Shown: positions 10,260 to 20,712 of the stretch, in pieces | How the letters are laid out: each line of letters starts with the position of its first letter | How positions within the stretch are numbered: the first letter of the stretch is position 1 | Source of the DNA: Aradus depressus | Lineage: Eukaryota > Arthropoda > Insecta > Hemiptera > Aradidae | DNA: 64,000 bases | Direction: 5' to 3' | Assembly: GCA_963662175.1 (NCBI GenBank) | Contig: OY759223.1 | Span: 24,591,460 to 24,655,459, forward strand | Translations under genes and position numbers: made by a program | Notes under the pieces: model-generated | Database searches by the model: none | Told to the model about the DNA's origin: nothing | Seen by the model: the letters and a program-made list of their open reading frames with translations, nothing else

Positions 10260-10770
10260 ATGTGTTCCAAAACTACATTCCAAGATGGTTTTCGGCATGT
10301 ATCTCAAAAACCAGACGACCTGTGACAAATGTTATTTGAAATAAACTATGAATTTTGATATTTTCTACAACTATTGCTTGAAAAAATGTTTGATTAGGTC
10401 ATAAACATAAGCTGTATCTTTTAAAATGAAGTTAGGTCCCGGGGGAAAGTGGTCTCAATTTTTCTGCTGATTTCAATCAAAATCTAATCAGATCTAAGTT
10501 AGCACATGGGACCTCTACATTCCAAATTTCAACTTATATTATATATAGCTGCAACAGGTTTTGCAGTAGAGAGCTCACAACCTTCCAATTATATACACAC
10601 ACACGCACAGACATAATCACGAAAATGGACAAAACGTATTCAGGGGACTTTGAAAAAATCCGTTGAAACCTCGATCTTGGATTTTTGCACGATTACAATA
10701 ATATTGTAGTATATTATACTGTAATAAAGTAAAAAGTATGATTAATTTCGTAACAATAATTTTTGAATAT
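10260..10770 (+). repeat. R5 repeat, longer tandem copy
   Basis: Adds the R5 5' part (TTGATTAGGTCATAAACATA, TCAGATCTAAGTTAGCACAT) before repeating the half present at 10017. The two copies are head to tail with a period of about 530 bp. Confidence 0.85.
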
Positions 10771-11061
10771 GAACCATTATTGTTCTTTTTTTGTTCATTT
10801 TACACATTTATATATTTTTATCATGCATTTATTTATTTTTTATTTTAGCCTTTTTTATTTCGACTATTTTTATTTTTCTTCTCTCTCCTCCCACTTCTCT
10901 ATCTAGCCCCTACTGACTAAAATTAATTTTATTTCAAACCTTGTCTGGGCATCCTCCCTTCTCTTTTATAATCATCCAGTATTATGCTCTGTCGATTTTT
11001 ATTATCTATTTTATTTTTTTCTTAGTTATATAGATTTTCTTTTTTTTTTTGTTTACATATA
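10771..11061. other. T-rich, nothing recognised
   Basis: Long TTTTATTT-type runs and a TATCTAG/CCCC patch. No frame of interest. Confidence 0.4.
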
Positions 11062-11075
11062 TTTATGTAGATAAA

Positions 11076-11389
11076 GGGCGCCGGTAGCTCAGTGGTATGC
11101 GTGCTTGACTTCTGAGCTCAAGGTTGTGGGTTCGTAACCCGACCGAGGCCCTTAGTTTATTTTATCTGGGAGGTAAAATAAACGTAAGCACGCCGTCCTT
11201 CGGATGGGACTTTAAGCGATGGTCCCGAGCCTGTACGATGTCAGGTACTCGTTAAAGACCCCTAACCTAGATGAATAAAAATTTAGGGTAGGCAAAATTT
11301 AGGACAGAGTGACGAAAGAGCGCTCTGGTAGTAGGCGATATGACCTCGTTGTTAAAGCCCGGGCATGAGTCATAAAACCTAACCTAACC
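11076..11389 (+). mobile_element. SINE-A, full length, 12-bp target duplication
   Basis: The reference copy. Head GGGCGCCGGTAGCTCAGTGG, B box GGTTCGTAACC, inverted AGTTTATTTTATCTGGGAGG / TAAAATAAAC stem, CGCTCTGGTAGTAGG block, tail CATAAAACCTAACCTAACC. The target duplication TTTATGTAGATA is at 11062-11073 and 11390-11401. A Pol III internal promoter (A and B boxes) is intact in sequence. Confidence 0.97.
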
Positions 11390-11401
11390 TTTATGTAGAT
11401 A

Positions 11402-11893
11402 CTTTTATTTATTTATTTTTTTCATCATAATGAAGCTGTTAATTTTTATTACCTATGTTATTTTTGTTTTTTCCTGTTAATCTTTTGTTTATCTATATTT
11501 TAATTGTGTATTTTTTCTCCAATGTAGCACTAATTTATTTATCTATTTCTTTGAACGTCACACTGATACAATATATCATTGTTTCTCTTTTTTCACTCTA
11601 TTTGTATTTATTCTTAGGGGACCTCAGACCCAAAATAATAAAATTTATTTTCATTTTCATTTGCTTTCAAGCGGTAGAACGCTGTGTAGAGTATTTCCTT
11701 TGGCCGACTAATGGTTTGTATGAAGAAGGTGATAAATGTGAACAGTTGATAGTAAATTTTGTTAGTGGGTTAGTGTTGGTGGGTAGAAGGCTCTCAAACA
11801 AATAACTTACAAAGGTGTGTACATTGTGAAAAGAGGGGGTTGGAATGACAAAGACCCGGCCCTTCCTTGTATCCAGGTCACCTTTATAGTATT
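11402..11893. other. AT-rich, no gene called
   Basis: A 116-codon plus frame (11455-11805) is dominated by Phe, Leu and Ile from T-rich sequence. I see no domain and treat it as chance. Confidence 0.4.
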
Positions 11894-11991
11894 GAGGACA
11901 CCCGTAGCTCAGAGGTAGAGTGCTTGCCTACTATGCTCAACATGGCAGGTAAAGAAACCTTGAGCATGCCGTCCTTCGGACGGGACGTTAA
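11894..11991 (+). mobile_element. SINE-A head fragment
   Basis: GAGGACACCCGTAGCTCAGAGG, CTTGCCTACTATGCTCAA, then directly GCATGCCGTCCTTCGGACGG. The B box is deleted and the body is lost. Confidence 0.8.
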
Positions 11992-12068
11992 CGTAACTCC
12001 CTGATAAGCCCAAGGAATGTACCTCAAGTTGCTGAAACTGTTGCTGCTGCAGAGGTTGTTCCTTTTGG

Positions 12069-13552
12069 TTATTTTTGCTGAACGATGACAGTGGAATTTT
12101 CACTGTCGTCGCCATCATTACTGCTTGATGTTGAATCATCAGTTTGTGATGCAGCAAGCTGATGGGTAGCAAAATGTGGTTCCATTTCTTCATAAGTCCT
12201 TTTTTTCCTGGCAGTTTCCACTGCAGTGCGCTTCAGTGCTCTTTCTTCCATGTGTTTTAGTTTTTGGTTGGTTGGTTGGTTTATTTGGGGCGAACAACTG
12301 CTTTGGTTATTATCGCCCTACCTTGTTACATTCCTTGTTCTAACTGAGTCAGCGAACTCTTAATACAAATGACGAGAACAGCCATGATGGGATCCCGCAA
12401 GGGGCCAGGGGGACCGGGGAAGGCCAAGCACAGGACTGAGGGCACCCAACGAACAGGCAGGCCGGGCCAGGGGACAAACAACAGCAACGCCGGGCCACTC
12501 TCTCAAGTATATGTAAGCACTTAGCTTAATCGTGAAGATAGCGGGGCTTGAAGATGAGGGTGTGCATGTGAGGAAAGCCGTCCACACCCTCCAAGTCCGG
12601 GACTGTTCCAGTCCAGAGGGCCCGGCGGAGCTGCCCCAGGCCCCCCGATCCAGCCACCCGAGGGTCCCACGCAGGACCTCCCCCGGGCTGCCAGGGGTCC
12701 CCACATGGGCAAGGCCACTGTTTAGACCCTACTCAACTGACAAAGTGACCTAAAATAGACAAATGATCACAAACAGAAGAGTTCAAATTCATTGGTATAG
12801 CCCGGTTTCTTTTAAAAAATTAACAACTATCCAGAATGGTGGAACTGTCCCCCAGCGCCTCCTCCAAGCTCCTTGGAACATCATTTTTCCTGAGAAGGAC
12901 TTCATAAAAGGAGCACTCCGAGAAGATATGGTATACACTAAGTGGGAGGTGGCAATGATCGCACCTGGGAGGCTGTTCTCTTGCGATCAGGTAGTCGTGG
13001 GTAAGCCGCGTGTGCCCGATTCTCAGCCGGGAGATGACCACTTCCTCCTGTCTGCAGCTTCTTGTAGTTTTTAGTTTTTGACCTACACATGGAACTCCGT
13101 CGTCCTTTTTGGCGCTGAAGCATTAAGAAATTTTTATCCTCTTCATTTTTCATCTGACCCAAAACATCTAAATGAGCTATGTCAAAGATCGTACATAATT
13201 TCCAGAAAAAGATCTCTTTTTTCTTATTCCTTGCCTGCAGTTCTAGTCAAATTTTTCTTTCCATTCATCATAGATTTTGAGTTACTTATGCAGTGGTCAG
13301 TTCTTCCTGGAATCTGTGCTTTGCCAAACTGGAAACTTCTTGAATCACCAATGCTGCACTTTCCTTATTGTAAACAATTCTTACATTGTAGAAAAAAACG
13401 CTTAGAACTTGCCGGTTCGAAAGTAGTTTGGCTCCGACGAATTGATTGGAAATGTAGCCAACAAGAGAGATATAAAAGTATTTTCTGAACTTACGTGACG
13501 ACCCACTTGAAGAAGAAAAAACGTTTAACTCAAAAAATGACTTTCCGGGCAA
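12069..13552 (-). pseudogene. Decayed gene of a dispersed arthropod family, split by a LINE
   Basis: Pieces in different minus-strand frames join into one protein-like string. 13552-13286 holds RQVLSVFFYNVRIVYNKES, AALVIQEVSSLAKHRF. Around 13180-13090 lies LFDIAHLDVLGQMKNEEDKN then FLMLQRQKGRRSS. After the LINE (12251-12069) it continues KLKHMEERALKRTAVETARK, RTYEEMEPHF and an acidic Ser-rich tail. The pattern (FF-N-R dimer-like N part, LFDIAHADAL...EEDK.FL..QR.KGR core) resembles an uncharacterised, highly copied family I recall from aphid and other arthropod genomes, function unknown. Stops and at least two frame changes make it dead. LINE target copies (TTTTAGTTTTTG) flank the interruption. 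Confidence 0.6.
12267..13068 (-). mobile_element. I/Jockey-type LINE, 5'-truncated, with target duplication
   Basis: Minus strand. The last ~80 codons of ORF2 (13068-12820) read EEVVISRLRIGHTRLTHDYL, then EQPPRCDHCHLPLSVYHIFS, ECSFYEV. This is the conserved post-reverse-transcriptase tail (RIGHTRLTH, CxxC...HxxxxC) of I/Jockey-group LINEs. A GC-rich 3' untranslated region follows and ends GCAGTTGTTCGCCCCAAATA, then a (CCAA)n tail. The 12-bp duplication TTTTAGTTTTTG sits at 12255-12266 and 13069-13080. It inserted into the pseudogene. It is only ~800 bp of an element of several kb. Confidence 0.9.
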
Positions 13553-13610
13553 AAATTTCTAAACTTCATGGGAAGGAGGTATCAGAGGGGGCTCAACTCA
13601 AAAACTCCAA

Positions 13611-13943
13611 TAATAATAATAATAATGAATTCATTTCCGTTAAACCAATACATGATAATAGAATACGTCAAAAGAATTTATACATTAAGATAGCTTATAA
13701 TTTAGATTTTTAACTAAAAAAGTGAAATGAAATTCATAAAAACTGAACAAATAAATACTTAAAAATTTATGAGTATATAAACAAAATTAATACATTGATA
13801 CATTTATAATAAGTAGACACATTTTTTCATTTAATAAAAATTAAGATAACTATTTTCAAAAAACTCTTCGGAAGTGTCTTTATCCCAACGATGTTTCGTG
13901 ACGTTCTTACGTCCCATCATCAGGTCCCAATGTGCGAGATATA
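13611..13943 (+). repeat. R1 repeat
   Basis: (AAT)n, then CATTTCCGTTAAACCAATAC, ACATTAAGATAGCTTATAA, CTCTTCGGAAGTGTCTTT, and ending in the hairpin motif region GTTTCGTGACGTTCTTACG, TCCCATCATCAGGTCCCAAT. Sister copies are at 32.3, 37.1 and 48.4 kb. Confidence 0.88.
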
Positions 13944-14054
13944 GAAAAAAAACAATTTAACTATAACAATATATAAAAAAAAAGTATATATTTATAATTA
14001 TCAAATAAATAAAATTATTTCTCTAGAGGGGTTTTTATGGATTTTTAGCTCAAA

Positions 14055-14355
14055 AGGCTCATTTGATTTCGACAATAACTGCCGACGTAATAAATGTAGC
14101 AACATGAAATTTCATATTTAAAGTCAAAACCCAATGAGGACATAACCTGTCGAATTTCAGCGATATCGGCTGAAGGGAAGGGGAGGTTTATGGGAGTGGG
14201 CTCAATTCGAAAACACTTTCAACACAAAATTTAGTATGAGGATTTAGGAGCCTCTATATAAGCGCAAAGGGCTGACTGGCTTTGGAGAGGGAGCAAAAAG
14301 TTAATTGATTAATTCTGGGGAAGTATATTGCCGGTGATTCACCGACATTTTTATA
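14055..14355 (+). repeat. R4 repeat, 3' two thirds
   Basis: ATAACTGCCGACGTAATAAA, TATCGGCTGAAGGGAAGGGG, AATTTAGTATGAGGATTTAG, GGGGAAGTATATTGCCGGTG. Confidence 0.85.
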
Positions 14356-14635
14356 ATTTATTATATTTCTACTGGTCTTTTTGTAAAATTTGTAGAATAA
14401 ATAATAGGAAAGAAAAGGCATAAATAAATAAATAAATAAAAATTATTTAAATGGATTATGGTGGAATATATAAGAGTTTTAGGAGAGTAAATATTGGGTC
14501 CATTAGTGGAATATGCCAAAGTAAAATTAATGGGTTGAACAGGGGTCCTATTAACGAACGGATGCATACATTATTGTATTCTATTTTGTAAAAAGGGAAA
14601 TTTCATTAGGGTTTATTTCGTTTATTTACCCAGCT

Positions 14636-14730
14636 ATAGAAAGTATAGGGGAAGTTATGTAATCGGTCAGACAATCAATGTTCAGTTTATATTTGAATTT
14701 TATATTTTCTGAGCTCAGGATTCCAAAAAT
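14636..14730 (+). repeat. R4 repeat, 5' end
   Basis: AGTATAGGGGAAGTTATGTA followed by ATCGGTCAGACAATC and a diverged continuation to GATTCCAAAAATGA. Confidence 0.75.
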
Positions 14731-14770
14731 GAAAAAAAATAATAATTAATTGTATGTATTACATTATATA

Positions 14771-15006
14771 TAGGTAAAATAAACTTAAGCTTTCGGATGG
14801 GACATTAAGCGATGGTCCCGAGCCTGTACGATGTCAGGTACTCGTTAAAGACCCCTGCCCTAGGTGAATAAAAATTTAGGGTAGGCAAAATTTAGGAATC
14901 CCATATAGAGTCGGGCTCATGTCCACCAGAGTGACGAAAGAGCGCTCTGGTAGTAGGCGATATGACCTCGTTGTTAAAGCCCGGGCATGAGTCATAAAAC
15001 CTAACC
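14771..15006 (+). mobile_element. SINE-A, 5' truncated
   Basis: Starts inside the body at TAGGTAAAATAAACTTAAGC and runs to CATAAAACCTAACCT. No tRNA head. No convincing target duplication seen. Confidence 0.92.
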
Positions 15007-15337
15007 TATTTTGTATTTATATTATTAGTTTTAATTCATTGTATAGCTGTTTGTTTCTAAAGGAACTATTTTTTTTGTATATATGTTTTAGTATATTTAT
15101 TATGTATATAATTTGAATAGATATAATTAATTTATATTATTTTTAGATATAATAAAATAGTATAAGTTTATTTAGTTATTTAGATATTTCGTATAAGTTA
15201 TCAATATAATATTTTTTTATGAAAGATGGTCAGCCAAGCGCGGGGACGCTCTTGCGAAATCGATTTTTTGACTGAATAACTACTCAAATGTAATAGTAAG
15301 ATGTTGTGGGACGAGATTTTGCATAGAAATATAAGAC

Positions 15338-15476
15338 GTTGTCTTCCCAGAATCGGTTTTCAACGCAACAACGTCATCTTTAACCGCTACAATGTGTGGG
15401 TGGGTTGTACCACTGATGATGACGCTGTTGCCTTGTAAACCGGTTCTGATCAAAAATAAAACAGTGGGAAGACAAC
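15338..15476. repeat. Foldback, sister of 7407-7572
   Basis: GTTGTCTTCCCAG joined to AATCGGTTTTCAACGCAACA (inverted hairpin motif), then CCACTGATGATGACGCTG and the closing AACAGTGGGAAGACAAC. Both arms carry the motif, which shows the ancestral unit was palindromic. Confidence 0.85.
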
Positions 15477-15489
15477 ATATTTTATTTCT

Positions 15490-16080
15490 TTGAGGAATGA
15501 AGTACTATTCTGAGCAAAACAAATTTCATATAAACGTTGGTTCGTAAATTTCTCAGTCAAAAGTTAATAATAGTCGTTCGTAAAAAACCAAAGAAAAACA
15601 AAGAAACATTTTTTTTTACATTTGCTGCATATCTCGATTACAAGTCATCAAATTAGAAAAAATCGAGCCTTTTCTATTTTTTCTTGTGATATGTTTTATA
15701 AAAAGTAAGTTTTTTCGTTATTCTACACCATTTCAAAATGGCGACCCTTTGAAACGGTAATGTATCTAACAGGTACATAAATATAATTAATTCTATTCAA
15801 CACAGTTATAATAATCCTTCAAAATGAGTTATGAAATAGATACTGGTTCTTCTCCTAAATTCGTGTCTATTCTCTGTGGTCTCCCTCAGCTGGCCAGTTT
15901 CCCACACATTTGGCTGTGTACTCTACAGTCTCTACACAGGGGGTAGGGCACTTACTTCACCAAGGACAAACAGAAGGGCCTAAGATAAACATGACCACCT
16001 CATCTCTCACTAGAACTATCCAAAGGGCAACGCTCAAAATTGTAATAATAATGAGATAAAGAGGTTAACAACACATTTCT
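15490..16080. other. No feature recognised
   Basis: Unclassified sequence with a slightly GC-richer patch at 15870-16010. No protein-like frame or repeat shared with the rest of the window was found. Confidence 0.4.
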
Positions 16081-16084
16081 TGGT

Positions 16085-16186
16085 CGTCCCATCCGAAGGA
16101 CGGCGTGCTCAAGTTTATTTTCCCCCCAGATAAAATAACTTAAGGGCCTCTGTCGGGTTTCGAACCCACGATCTTTAGCTCAGAAA
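16085..16186 (-). mobile_element. SINE-A fragment (head side)
   Basis: CGTCCCATCCGAAGGACGGC, then GGGTTTCGAACCCACGATCT and TTTAGCTCAG. Both ends truncated. Confidence 0.85.
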
Positions 16187-16533
16187 AGTTTATGAAATGC
16201 AATTTTTAAGAAATACACGTTTATAAAAAAAAATTCAATTAACAATTACTTCATTTGGATTCTTTTAAATATATAATTGTGGGATGTCATAAAATGTTTC
16301 TAAATTTGCAAAAATGTTCAACCTAATTCAAAGGTATTTTCTTATTTGGCAAGGAAAATGAATAGCAAAGAATCGAGAACGAACAATTGGATATATTAAT
16401 GAATATATTATATCTACATAATAAAGAAAAGAATTTTGGAAAATAAAAAAATCAATTATTTACAAAAATTGTACTACTTACTAATACCTAAAACTACATT
16501 AGTATTTGTTTTGTGGCCACATATATATATAGA

Positions 16534-16842
16534 GGGCGCCGGTAGCTCAGTGGTATGCGTGCTTGTCTTCTGAGCTCAAGATCGTGGGTTCAAAACCCGA
16601 CCGAGGCCCTTAGTTTATTTTATCTGGGAGGTAAAATAAACTTAAGCACGCCGTCCTTTGAATGGGACGATAAGCGATGGTCCCGAGCCTGTACGATGTC
16701 AGGTACTCGTTAAACACCCCTACCCTAGGTGAATAAAAATTTAGGGTAAGCAATCCCACAGTAGAGTCGGGCTCATGTCCACCAGAGTGACGAAAGAGCG
16801 CTCTGGTAGTGGGCGATATGACCACCAAACCTAACCTAACCT
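16534..16842 (+). mobile_element. SINE-A, full length, small internal deletions
   Basis: Head GGGCGCCGGTAGCTCAGTGG through to the tail CCAAACCTAACCTAACCT. It lacks AAAATTTAGGACT and the TAGTTAAAGCCCGGG block near the 3' end. Flanks are TA-rich, so no duplication can be assigned. Confidence 0.92.
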
Positions 16843-17824
16843 ATACATACATATACAGCCCAGATAAGCGGGCCACAAGTGAAATAACTCCTAAACGGTT
16901 AGAGATATAAAAATTGTGCATAGGACTAAAGTTGTAGCACTCGCCAAGAGCTATAGTATAGCGTCCTCGAAAAAACATAAATGACTCTTTTAATGGCTCA
17001 AATAGCCCTTCGAAGGGCGGGGTTCCCTTTTGACCCTTAAGTTTCATTACATTTTATTAAAGTACTAAAGAAACAAGGAATAACTGTGCAAACAGATTTT
17101 TGATACGTCAAGTATTTCTCGGAAAAAAAAGGTTTAAAGTTGCACATTTTTCTTATTCTGAAGTTATTAATTCCAACTAACTTTGACGTATCAAAACTCT
17201 GTTTCCACGATGGTCGATGGTGGAAGTCGATCGTCGTCCGATGATTGATTTCAGTCGTCCAAATCGTCTTTTGAGGTCTGTGCGTTTCAGTCTGATATGA
17301 GTTGTCCAAATTAATAAATAGAAAGGACCTTCTTTTTTAGTGAGAACTGTCTGCTGTGTTGTCTATAAAACAGCTGATACGCCGGCATTTGTTTTGACCG
17401 TCTATTGTTCTTTCATTTTTAATAAGAGTGAAGTTAATTTATCCTTATTTTTTATATTTATTACTAATTAATTTATTAATGTTTTTAACAGCTGTTTTTA
17501 TTAAAAAATCAATATTTCCGCCGTTTTCACAAAAAAACTCAACACTTCAGCGATTCTCCTTCTTAACCAACAAAATATTTAATTGTAGAGTATTTTAATA
17601 TTTACAATTTTTGTATTTTCTACATCACAGTACTTTCACAGCAAGATTTAATCAATTACTATTTCGCTCTCCCTGAACGTCTGAGAGTAGTAAGTGTGTT
17701 TGCGTCTTTGGTAGACTGGAGTTGAACCTCGTATTTGCCAACTCGGCAAACAGACTAGAAACCCACCTCTTCTTGATGAATTTTGCCCTGAGTTGCTAAT
17801 ATAAAAGGGATTACTTTATTGGTA
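16843..17824. other. No gene; small inverted repeat
   Basis: An imperfect inverted pair (AGATTTTTGATACGTCAAGT near 17095, ACTTTGACGTATCAAAACTC near 17180) encloses ~65 bp. The remainder is unclassified; no repeat partner in the window. Confidence 0.45.
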
Positions 17825-17826
17825 TA

Positions 17827-18797
17827 CAGTGAAACCTCTCTTAGACGGACACTCATGGGGCCGTGGAAGTGGTCCACCCACCAGAGGTGTCCTCCTAACA
17901 GAGGGAAAAGTACAATAGAAGGCAAATTGATGTATGTAAAAAATGTTGTTTATTGAACAACTGAATGCAGTTTAAAAAAATAGAAAATGTGTACTAGAAT
18001 CCGAACATAAACAATGGTACAACGTCTGTTCTAAAAAAAAATCGGACATTTTCTTTTGTTTCAATTTTTTTTTCCCAATCAAGTTTTCAATATTGTCCTC
18101 TACCTGAGAAATTAAAATTAATGACGAAGCATCGTTTGCTTGGAGGCAATAACGCTTGATTAAGTTGGCGTAGTGCAGAGCATCTGATGAACTGATAGGT
18201 ACGTCGACAGTTTGTGGTTCATTATTGATAGACCTAACTGAGGAGACCCCCTCCTCGTCATCACTGCACTGTGATTCGTCCTGGCGTCCAATAATGTGAA
18301 GAAGGTTTAACGAATCGTCTTCAATACATAATTCTGCATCTATTGAAGAGTAATCTGCAGCATCTCCCTGATCAAACTGAAGTCAGGTGCTCAAATTCTT
18401 GTTGAGAAAACTTCTTGGTGTCCCTATGTAAACACAGGTGCACTATGTGGCAAGTTTGGTAGGTTGGTAGTACAATGTACTATGAGAATTCTAAGAACAT
18501 ATTGAAAGTCAACCCTTTCAAAAGAGATTTCACAGAATAAACATCAACCGTCCTTCTAAAAGTGAATTCTAAGTACATATTAAACGTCAACCCGAATTAG
18601 AGGCCTGCCTGTCCTTCCAACAGAGGTAGTCTGCTCTTCTCGGTACTCGATTTCACTGTCCGCGTCCGTCCAAGAGAGGGTCCGCCTAAGAAAGGGACAA
18701 ATGTATTGAAATCCTATATTCTGCCGGGACCGTAAAAATTGTCCGCCCACTAGGGGTGTCCGGCTATCAGAGGTGACCGCCAAGAGAGGTTTCACTG
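17827..18797. mobile_element. pogo/Tigger-type transposon, internally deleted
   Basis: The termini CAGTGAAACCTCTCTT and its complement AAGAGAGGTTTCACTG are flanked by TA on both sides (17825-17826 and 18798-18799). Sub-terminal words such as GGTGTCC, CAAGAGAGG and GTCCGCC recur inside both ends. It carries a C-terminal transposase remnant (18030-18382) and no DDE core. Confidence 0.88.
18030..18382 (-). pseudogene. pogo/Tigger transposase C-terminal remnant
   Basis: An open minus frame of about 118 codons after an upstream stop at 18383: GDAADYSSIDAELCIEDDSL, an acidic stretch DESQCSDDEEGVSS, then SDALHYANLIKRYCLQANDA and SQVEDNIE, ending near QKKMSDFF. An acidic linker, a helical YA..I..Y block and a terminal DFF motif are what pogo/Tigger transposases have after the catalytic domain. 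No Met start is expected because it begins mid-protein. Confidence 0.72.
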
Positions 18798-18834
18798 TAT
18801 TTAAAATTTATTATATATATTTTTGGCATATTCG

Positions 18835-18930
18835 GCTAAAAATTTATAGGTGTCGTCCATTTGCGGTTTTGGATTTACATATAAAATTTTGTCCTGATAC
18901 TTTAATTCTAAGTTTTCACTCTCCGTCAGG
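18835..18930 (-). repeat. R4 fragment
   Basis: Plus-strand words ATAGGTGTCGTCCATTTGC, TTACATATAAAATTTTGTCC and a diverged CACTCTCCGTCAGG. This is the middle part of R4 reversed. Confidence 0.6.
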
Positions 18931-18944
18931 GGGATACCGATTAC

Positions 18945-19708
18945 CAGAGTTGGGCATATTGTAATCGATTAACGATTAAAGATTACTAACCGTTTTCGAC
19001 AACCGTACCGCGATTACTAATTACGTAATCGTAATAAGTTGGTGCAATGTTATTACGACTATGTAATCGTAATCGTCCAATGGGTAAGGACGATCACAAT
19101 TACTTATAATAGTAATCGTCAAGCGGTTACTGATTACAGTATTCTTCAAGCGGTTACTTGTTCACAGTTATCTTAATTAATTCTCATAGCAGATATACCT
19201 TACATTCCTGAAAAATGAAACATGCGATTTGGAGAACCAAACTGTGAAAATGTGTAAAAGTGTATTAAAGGAATTTAAAATTTATACATTTTCACATATT
19301 TCATTTATTTCGGATGTATTGTGAAGAGATAATATCATATATAATTTATTTCGGATGTATTCTGTAGAAATAATATCATATTTAATCCTCATTCATAGCT
19401 TTTATTTACTAATAACTTTTTATACTTGATTTTAATTTAAATTAATAGATTTTTTATCTAATGCTATTAGGCCTTCTCAACAGTTTCGAAATTTTTTGTT
19501 ATTCATTACAAAAAGTAATCGGGATTACTAATAATCTGCACAACCGATTACTCGTTAATCATGATTACCTGGTAATCTAATTACTTAGTAATCGGCAGAA
19601 AAGCTTACTTGTAGTCATGATTTCATGGTGTAATTATCAAGTAATCATTGTTTTTAGTAACCGTAACGATAATCAATTACAAAATGTAATTGATTACTCC
19701 CAACTCTG
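18945..19708. mobile_element. Non-coding hAT element with exact 8-bp duplication
   Basis: Terminal repeats CAGAGTTGGG...AATCGATTA and the complement TAATTGATTAC...CCCAACTCTG. The 8-bp duplication CCGATTAC is at 18937-18944 and 19709-19716. The 764-bp interior has no coding frame but is packed with GTAATCG / CGATTAC words in both orientations, especially in the outer 250 bp of each side. Confidence 0.93.
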
Positions 19709-19959
19709 CCGATTACTTAATTGAATAATTTACGCTGGGGAAATACATGAGCGATGAACTTTTTGTTTTGTGTTTTAAGCTGAAAGCTAAAACCAATTAT
19801 TTGCCAGATGGGTAGTACTTTGCTCCAGTTGTTTTACAAAACAAAGGTTATTGGTGACCCAAATGGGCTGTACATGACAGATGTCACCAGGCAACATCCA
19901 TTCTCTGACACTTGGTTTAATAATTTTTCTAAATAAAAATTCTCTATTTTTAGTTCCCC

Positions 19960-20240
19960 AACTATATATAGGGGATGTTATATAATTGGTCAAAAATTCT
20001 ATGCTGAGTTTTCAAAGGAATTTTATTTTTCCAAAAAAATATGAAAAAAAATGTGTCTGTCTGTCTCAAATTGTGTGTGTCACGATAACTCCCGATAAAA
20101 TGAATGTATCGGCACGAAATAGTATATGTGGATTCAGAACCCTCTAACGACTCCACCTATTGTTTTTCAGCCAAATCGACCAATGGGAGGGGGCGATTAG
20201 GGGAGAGGCTTAACCCAAAAACTCTAATAACTGCGAATAG
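19960..20240 (+). repeat. R4 repeat, near complete 5' and middle
   Basis: ACTATATATAGGGGATGTTA, TTCTATGCTGAGTTTTCAA, GATAACTCCCGATAAAATGA, CCAATGGGAGGGGGCGATTA, AACTCTAATAACTGCG. Confidence 0.88.
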
Positions 20241-20300
20241 ATAATTAAAATACACAATTTCTTTGTCAAACTTCACTATATATTCTCAAATACTCAACTA

Positions 20301-20329
20301 GTTTCGCCGTGTTAAGGCATTATCATGAG
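20301..20329 (-). other. Hairpin motif downstream of Penelope-like ORF
   Basis: On the minus strand: CTCATGATAATGCC, loop, then GGCGAAAC. This is a short stem between a TGA-type purine box and GAAAC. It lies about 390 bp downstream of the endonuclease relic on the same strand, where a Penelope-like 3' end is expected. Confidence 0.55.
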
Positions 20330-20712
20330 TCACTTACAAACTGACAGAATTGGTTGACAGGGTAGAAGGTACAGTTATGGAGGGGGTTTTTAGATAGTGA
20401 CGGGGAATCCCTTGTTTTTGTTACTCTATACATTCCAATAAACAGATATTTACAAGATAATAATAAATATAAAATAAAAAAGAAAATATATATATATATA
20501 TATATATAATCTAATAAAGCGAATCTAACAGTAAAGTGTTGGTACTTATATAGGTATGACTCATGAATTATATAAATGTAACATATAATAAATATTAAAG
20601 TGAATAAAAACAAATACAAAGAATTTAAAGGCAAATTAAAACATCAAATGAAAATTATAGTATTCTCTGAATGTCAGTTGGCAAAACATTTCTACAATCA
20701 TCAGACTCATAG

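Noticed and set aside
11455..11805. 116-codon plus-strand open frame
   Set aside because: Composition is Phe/Leu/Ile from T-rich DNA, no domain, and it starts in simple AT sequence.
12360..12753. Several Gly/Pro-rich frames
   Set aside because: They lie in the GC-rich 3' untranslated region of the LINE at 12267-13068.
13893..13923. True hammerhead ribozyme call
   Set aside because: The core words are present, but there is an extra U before stem II and I could not pair a cleavage strand for stem I, so I report only a motif.
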